NCBI GenBank assembly: GCA_023457355.1
Contig: JAEWLW010000016.1
Location: 1-8,917, forward strand
Length of the DNA: 8,917 nt
Direction of reading: 5' to 3'
DNA from: Bacillota bacterium
GTDB lineage: Bacteria > Bacillota > Clostridia > Oscillospirales > Ruminococcaceae
A program made the position numbers and the translations under genes. The notes under the pieces are model-generated. The model had not been told where the DNA came from and did no database searches. It was given only the letters and a program-made list of their open reading frames with translations. Below, piece after piece: positions 1 through 8,917 of the stretch; position 1 is the stretch's first letter, and each line of letters starts with the position of its first letter.

Positions 1-3717
<3,717 letters not shown>

Positions 3718-3721
3718 TTAC

Positions 3722-3727
3722 GGAGGG
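3722..3727 (+). promoter_or_regulatory. Ribosome binding site of rpoC
   Basis: GGAGGG lies in the 17-nt gap between rpoB and rpoC, 7 nt before the TTG at 3735. An in-frame TAG at 3729-3731 rules out any upstream start, and the first in-frame ATG downstream would delete over 50 conserved residues. The site therefore decides the TTG start. Confidence 0.9.
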
Positions 3728-3734
3728 ATAGCAG

Positions 3735-7277
<3,543 letters not shown>

Positions 7278-7295
7278 CGTCTGAAAGCTTTTTTA

Positions 7296-7337
7296 AGAAG
7301 CGTCGTTTGGACTAACCGAACGGCGCTTCTCGGTTTT
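7296..7337 (+). terminator. Intrinsic terminator of the rpoBC transcript
   Basis: A 15-bp stem (7296-7310 with 7316-7330) closes a 5-nt ACTAA loop. It contains two G-U pairs and is otherwise fully complementary. The downstream tract is CGG followed by only four T, so the U-tract is weak and termination may be partial. It starts 18 nt after the rpoC stop codon, which fits a role as the 3' end of the polymerase operon. Confidence 0.8.
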
Positions 7338-7353
7338 AAAAGCGCTTTTAAAA
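7334..7353. repeat. Perfect 20-bp palindrome after the rpoC terminator
   Basis: TTTTAAAAGCGCTTTTAAAA is its own reverse complement. It overlaps the T-run of the terminator. As a hairpin it would be weak, because most pairs are A-T and the GCGC centre would have to open as the loop. It could also be a symmetrical protein-binding site, or simply a second, AT-rich part of the 3' end structure. In addition, 7285-7292 (AAGCTTTT) can pair with 7350-7357 (AAAAGCTT), enclosing the terminator in an outer stem. Confidence 0.55.
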
Positions 7354-7392
7354 GCTTGCACACTGCAAAGCAAGCAGAGCGGTGGCAGGCAG

Positions 7393-7420
7393 GGCAGCCA
7401 AAAAAATAAGGCAGCCAAAA
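7393..7420. repeat. Short direct repeat, two copies
   Basis: GGCAGCCAAAA occurs at 7393-7403 and again at 7410-7420, a spacing of 17 nt, within a G/A-rich stretch upstream of the first promoter. Two copies of 11 nt are too few for a CRISPR or tandem array. The copies might be activator-type half-sites or a chance duplication. Confidence 0.4.
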
Positions 7421-7439
7421 GTTAACGCATATTTAACTT
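7419..7439. promoter_or_regulatory. Dyad overlapping the -35 of the first rpsL promoter
   Basis: AAGTTAA (7419-7425) and TTAACTT (7433-7439) form a perfect 7-bp inverted repeat with a 7-nt spacer. Its right arm overlaps the candidate -35 at 7438-7443, so it has the geometry of an operator. A T7 run follows at 7443-7449, so a weak AT-rich backup terminator is the alternative reading. No regulator family can be named from the sequence. Confidence 0.35.
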
Positions 7440-7466
7440 GTGTTTTTTTGATAATTACGCTATAAT
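7438..7466 (+). promoter_or_regulatory. Candidate upstream promoter P1 of the str operon
   Basis: A perfect -10 hexamer TATAAT (7461-7466) is preceded after 17 nt by TTGTGT (7438-7443), which matches the -35 consensus at three of six bases. The spacer is T-rich. Transcription would begin near G7473, after a GC-rich AGCCCC discriminator. The predicted transcript would run about 250 nt before the rpsL start codon. Confidence 0.55.
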
Positions 7467-7593
7467 AGCCCCGCTTATTGCCAATGCTAATGGTGTTTTT
7501 CCGCTGCTGCTGCGGAATTAAAAGGGTTTCTTTAATGTTGCGGCGGCACAGCGTATATTCAGCGCTTTTGACGAAAAAACGTTGTAAATATTG

Positions 7594-7623
7594 TTGACAA
7601 AACGCATCGGCAAATGGTAAAAT
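7594..7623 (+). promoter_or_regulatory. Main promoter P2 of the str operon
   Basis: A perfect -35 TTGACA (7594-7599) and an extended -10 TGGTAAAAT (TG at 7615-7616, TAAAAT at 7618-7623) are separated by 18 nt, typical of the housekeeping sigma factor. An A6 run at 7574-7579 and AT-rich sequence directly upstream resemble an UP element. The start site should fall near 7628-7632, giving a leader of about 95 nt for rpsL. This is the strongest promoter match in the window. Confidence 0.8.
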
Positions 7624-7655
7624 TATAAATTGGGTGAACTATTTTGCGGGATAGG

Positions 7656-7681
7656 CTTGGGCACCTGCTCAAGACATTTTT
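7656..7681 (+). promoter_or_regulatory. Hairpin with T-run in the rpsL leader
   Basis: CTTGGGC (7656-7662) pairs with GCTCAAG (7667-7673), 7 bp with one G-U pair, closing an ACCT tetraloop. A T5 run follows at 7677-7681 after three intervening bases. The structure lies wholly inside the predicted P2 transcript and about 50 nt before the start codon. It could be a weak attenuator or a protein-binding site; the short stem makes efficient termination doubtful. Confidence 0.4.
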
Positions 7682-7705
7682 GTAAAAGACCCCGGAATAT
7701 TGTTG

Positions 7706-7713
7706 AAAGGAGG
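7706..7713 (+). promoter_or_regulatory. Ribosome binding site of rpsL
   Basis: AAAGGAGG is strongly complementary to the 3' end of 16S rRNA. The gap to the ATG at 7725 is 11 nt, slightly long but workable, and the following codons match the S12 N-terminus exactly. Confidence 0.9.
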
Positions 7714-7724
7714 AAACAGTTTAA

Positions 7725-8162
7725 ATGCCAACCTTTAACCAGCTTGTCAGAAAGGGAAGAGAGGTCGTCGAGAAAAAATCGGCTGCCCCGGCTCTCTTGC
7801 AGGGATGGAACTCCAAGAAGCGCAAGATGATCGACCAGAACTCACCGCAGAAGCGCGGCGTCTGCACCGCCATTAGAACGTCTACCCCCAAGAAGCCGAA
7901 CTCCGCTCTGAGAAAGGTCGCAAGAGTGCGCCTGTCCAATGGAATTGAAGCTACCGCTTACATTCCCGGTATCGGCCACAATCTTCAGGAACACTCGGTT
8001 GTTCTGATCCGCGGCGGACGTGTGAAGGATCTCCCCGGCGTGCGTTACCACATTATTCGCGGTACGCTTGACGCCCAGGGTGTTGCCAAGCGTATGCAGG
8101 CAAGATCCAAGTACGGCGCGAAGAGACCGAAGGCCGGTGCCACGACAGCGAAGAAGAAATAA
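7725..8162 (+). CDS. rpsL: 30S ribosomal protein S12
   Basis: S12 sits at the decoding centre of the small ribosomal subunit and affects tRNA selection accuracy. The 145-residue product starts MPTFNQLVRKGR and carries the full S12 signature: PQKRGVCT at 41-48, TPKKPNSALRK at 54-64, and the loop RGGRVKDLPGVRYH from residue 96. Compared with E. coli there are 13 extra residues between about 25 and 40, the usual Gram-positive form. K56 and K101 correspond to E. coli K43 and K88, the main streptomycin-resistance positions, and both are the wild-type lysine. D102 matches the aspartate that RimO methylthiolates in some bacteria. The C-terminus is a basic lysine-rich tail. It is the first gene of the str operon, read from its own promoter region rather than tightly coupled to rpoC. 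Confidence 0.98.
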   Translation: MPTFNQLVRKGREVVEKKSAAPALLQGWNSKKRKMIDQNSPQKRGVCTAIRTSTPKKPNSALRKVARVRLSNGIEATAYIPGIGHNLQEHSVVLIRGGRVKDLPGVRYHIIRGTLDAQGVAKRMQARSKYGAKRPKAGATTAKKK

Positions 8163-8281
8163 GAAATTTCAAGATGCCGCAATAATGCGGAGCTTTTATA
8201 TAAAGCCTCTGCATTGGTGCGCACGGAAGATTCTTTGCTTTCGAGTACCGATGATTTCATTTTATGAAGGAGGGAAGAGAA
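8163..8281 (+). promoter_or_regulatory. rpsL-rpsG spacer with two adjacent hairpins
   Basis: This 119-nt spacer contains a hairpin CCGCA-ATAA-TGCGG (8177-8190), followed at once by GCTTT-TATAT-AAAGC (8192-8206). Further along are a GTGCGCAC palindrome (8217-8224) and TTCAT-TTT-ATGAA (8256-8268), whose right arm overlaps the rpsG ribosome binding site. In E. coli the equivalent spacer binds S7 for translational autoregulation; whether this one does is unknown. No convincing promoter is visible. Confidence 0.4.
8267..8273 (+). promoter_or_regulatory. Ribosome binding site of rpsG
   Basis: AAGGAGG lies 8 nt before the GTG at 8282 and fixes that codon as the start. An in-frame ATG at 8264 would overlap this site, has no binding site of its own, and would add six residues not found in S7 proteins. 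Confidence 0.92.
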
Positions 8282-8752
8282 GTGCCAAGAAGAGGTAATA
8301 TTGCAAAGCGCGACGTCCTGGCGGATCCGGTTTACGGCTCCAAGATGGTCACGAGACTGATCAACAACATCATGTATGATGGCAAAAAGGGCGTAGCGCA
8401 GAAAATTGTTTACGGCGCGTTTACCATTGTCGGCGAAAAGACCGGCAAGGAGCCGCTGGAGGCTTTCGAGCAGGCGCTCGAAAACATTATGCCGGTTCTC
8501 GAGGTTAAGGCCCGCCGTGTTGGCGGCGCCACCTACCAGGTTCCGATGGAGGTTCGCCCCGCAAGACGCCAGACGCTGGGTCTGCGTTGGCTGACCACCT
8601 ATTCCAGAAACCGCAGCGAGAGAACCATGCAGGAGAGACTGGCCGCAGAGATTATGGATGCCCTTAATCAGACCGGCGGCGCCTGCAAAAAGCGTGAGGA
8701 TACCCACAAGATGGCAGAAGCCAACAAGGCGTTCAGCCACTTCAGATGGTAG
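8282..8752 (+). CDS. rpsG: 30S ribosomal protein S7
   Basis: S7 is a primary 16S rRNA-binding protein that organises the head of the 30S subunit and lies near the mRNA exit channel. With its GTG start read as Met, the product begins MPRRGNIAKRDVL and is 156 residues long, the standard Bacillota length. The beta-hairpin segment VGGATYQVPMEVRPARR is at about residues 80-96, and the C-terminal helix ends in the typical KKREDTHKMAEANKAFSHFRW-type sequence. No residue looks anomalous. The gene lies between rpsL and fusA as in the classical str operon. In E. coli S7 represses its own translation through the upstream spacer; here this is only a possibility. The Met-start extension from position 8264 was rejected on ribosome-binding-site grounds. 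Confidence 0.98.
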   Translation: MPRRGNIAKRDVLADPVYGSKMVTRLINNIMYDGKKGVAQKIVYGAFTIVGEKTGKEPLEAFEQALENIMPVLEVKARRVGGATYQVPMEVRPARRQTLGLRWLTTYSRNRSERTMQERLAAEIMDALNQTGGACKKREDTHKMAEANKAFSHFRW

Positions 8753-8757
8753 TCCTC

Positions 8758-8798
8758 GTATCGGATACTGTACTGCCCGTATCCACAACAGTATTTTT
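8758..8798 (+). promoter_or_regulatory. Mutually exclusive hairpins in the rpsG-fusA spacer
   Basis: GGATAC (8763-8768) can pair with GTATCC (8779-8784) around a 10-nt loop. Alternatively ATACTGT (8765-8771) can pair with ACAGTAT (8788-8794), which runs directly into TTTT and looks terminator-like. Both use bases 8765-8768, so they cannot form together. A further GTATC copy (8758-8762) abuts the first arm. This resembles a small attenuator, but the stems are short (6-7 bp) and could be incidental. Confidence 0.35.
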
Positions 8799-8804
8799 AC
8801 CAAC

Positions 8805-8810
8805 AGGAGG
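8805..8810 (+). promoter_or_regulatory. Ribosome binding site of fusA
   Basis: AGGAGG lies 5 nt before the ATG at 8816, supporting this start for the EF-G gene. Confidence 0.9.
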
Positions 8811-8815
8811 ACACT

Positions 8816-8917
8816 ATGCCAAGGGATGTCTCACTGGAAAAAACCAGAAACATCGGTATTATGGCTCATATCGACGCCGGTAAGACCACAACTACCGAAC
8901 GTATTCTTTATTACACG
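8816..8917 (+). CDS. fusA: Elongation factor G, N-terminal part (cut by the window end)
   Basis: Only the first 34 codons are present. They read MPRDVSLEKTRNIGIMAHID and continue into the G1 P-loop AHIDAGKTT (residues 17-25, with K23 and T24 as the nucleotide-contacting pair), then TTERILYYT, the typical start of the GTPase domain of EF-G. EF-G uses GTP to move tRNA and mRNA through the ribosome after peptide-bond formation and also helps recycle ribosomes. Position directly after rpsG is the classical str operon order, in which tuf often follows. The frame is open at the window edge. A ribosomal-protection tetracycline-resistance protein has a related P-loop, but the DVSLEKTRNIGIMAHIDAGK wording and the context make EF-G by far the better call. 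Confidence 0.96.
   Translation, partial: MPRDVSLEKTRNIGIMAHIDAGKTTTTERILYYT

Larger units (their letters stand above)
7278..7724. other. 447-nt non-coding interval between rpoC and rpsL
   Basis: No credible gene lies here. The stretch is richer in A and T than the flanking genes. In order it holds a terminator hairpin, a perfect palindrome, a small bulged hairpin at 7354-7371 (GCTTGCA paired with TGCAAAGC), a purine-rich stretch with a short direct repeat, a dyad, a first promoter, a 6-bp hairpin at 7499-7517 (TTCCGC/GCGGAA), a second promoter, and the rpsL leader. Many Bacillota, including B. subtilis, carry a gene for an L7Ae-like ribosomal protein at this place; none is visible in any frame. 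Confidence 0.85.

Noticed and set aside
7393..7420. Possible CRISPR-like or tandem repeat array
   Set aside because: Only two 11-nt copies with a 6-nt gap exist, with no further units and no cas genes.
7484..7597. 37-codon open frame downstream of P1, basic and cysteine-rich (MLMVFFRCCCGIKRV...)
   Set aside because: There is no ribosome binding site before the ATG, its stop codon falls inside the P2 -35, and the composition looks random. A leader peptide is not excluded but is unsupported.
7630..7830. TTG-started open frame running from the rpsL leader into rpsL
   Set aside because: It has no ribosome binding site and most of it overlaps rpsL in a different frame.
8264..8281. In-frame ATG upstream of rpsG giving six extra residues
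   Set aside because: The ATG overlaps the AAGGAGG that serves the GTG at 8282, and S7 proteins begin at the PRRGN sequence.
8185..8298. 37-codon open frame in the rpsL-rpsG spacer overlapping the rpsG start
   Set aside because: No ribosome binding site precedes it and its composition is not protein-like; the end of the frame is simply the rpsG start region read in another frame.
8045..8803. 252-codon open frame on the - strand across rpsL and rpsG
   Set aside because: It lies antisense to two certain ribosomal protein genes, resembles no family I know, and is explained by the codon bias of the genes on the other strand.

Overview
The window is a piece of core chromosome: the transcription and translation cluster rpoB - rpoC - rpsL - rpsG - fusA, all on the + strand. 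The likely host is a Bacillota member of class Clostridia, possibly an Oscillospiraceae/Ruminococcaceae-like gut anaerobe. The grounds are the Gram-positive type S12 with its 13-residue insertion relative to E. coli, strong AGGAGG-type ribosome binding sites before every gene whose upstream region is visible, the RpoB and RpoC wording (low-GC Gram-positive type without the large enterobacterial insertions), and a fairly GC-rich coding bias. The family-level placement is inference from recalled homologues, not from a search.

Layout: rpoB (1-3717) encodes the RNA polymerase beta subunit; the window opens on a GTG that is either its start codon or its second codon. After a 17-nt gap comes rpoC (3735-7277, beta' subunit), which starts at TTG. 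A 447-nt non-coding interval (7278-7724) then separates the polymerase genes from the str operon. It holds a 15-bp terminator hairpin, a perfect 20-bp palindrome, a short direct repeat, a dyad, two promoter-like elements (one with TATAAT, one with TTGACA and an extended -10), and a leader of about 95 nt with a hairpin. rpsL (7725-8162, S12), rpsG (8282-8752, S7, GTG start) and the first 34 codons of fusA (8816 onward, EF-G) follow, with spacers of 119 and 63 nt that both contain inverted repeats.

The genes work together: RpoB and RpoC form the catalytic core of RNA polymerase, S12 and S7 are primary components of the 30S decoding and mRNA-exit regions, and EF-G drives translocation. Drug-target residues looked at (rifampicin pocket, S12 lysines) are the susceptible type, except that RpoB has Pro where E. 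coli has Gln510.

I found no mobile element, CRISPR array, RNA gene or unknown protein system. All five proteins are well-known housekeeping families. What deserves a second look is regulatory: the rpoC-rpsL interval, where many Bacillota carry an L7Ae-like gene that is missing here, the rpsL leader, and competing hairpins before fusA.
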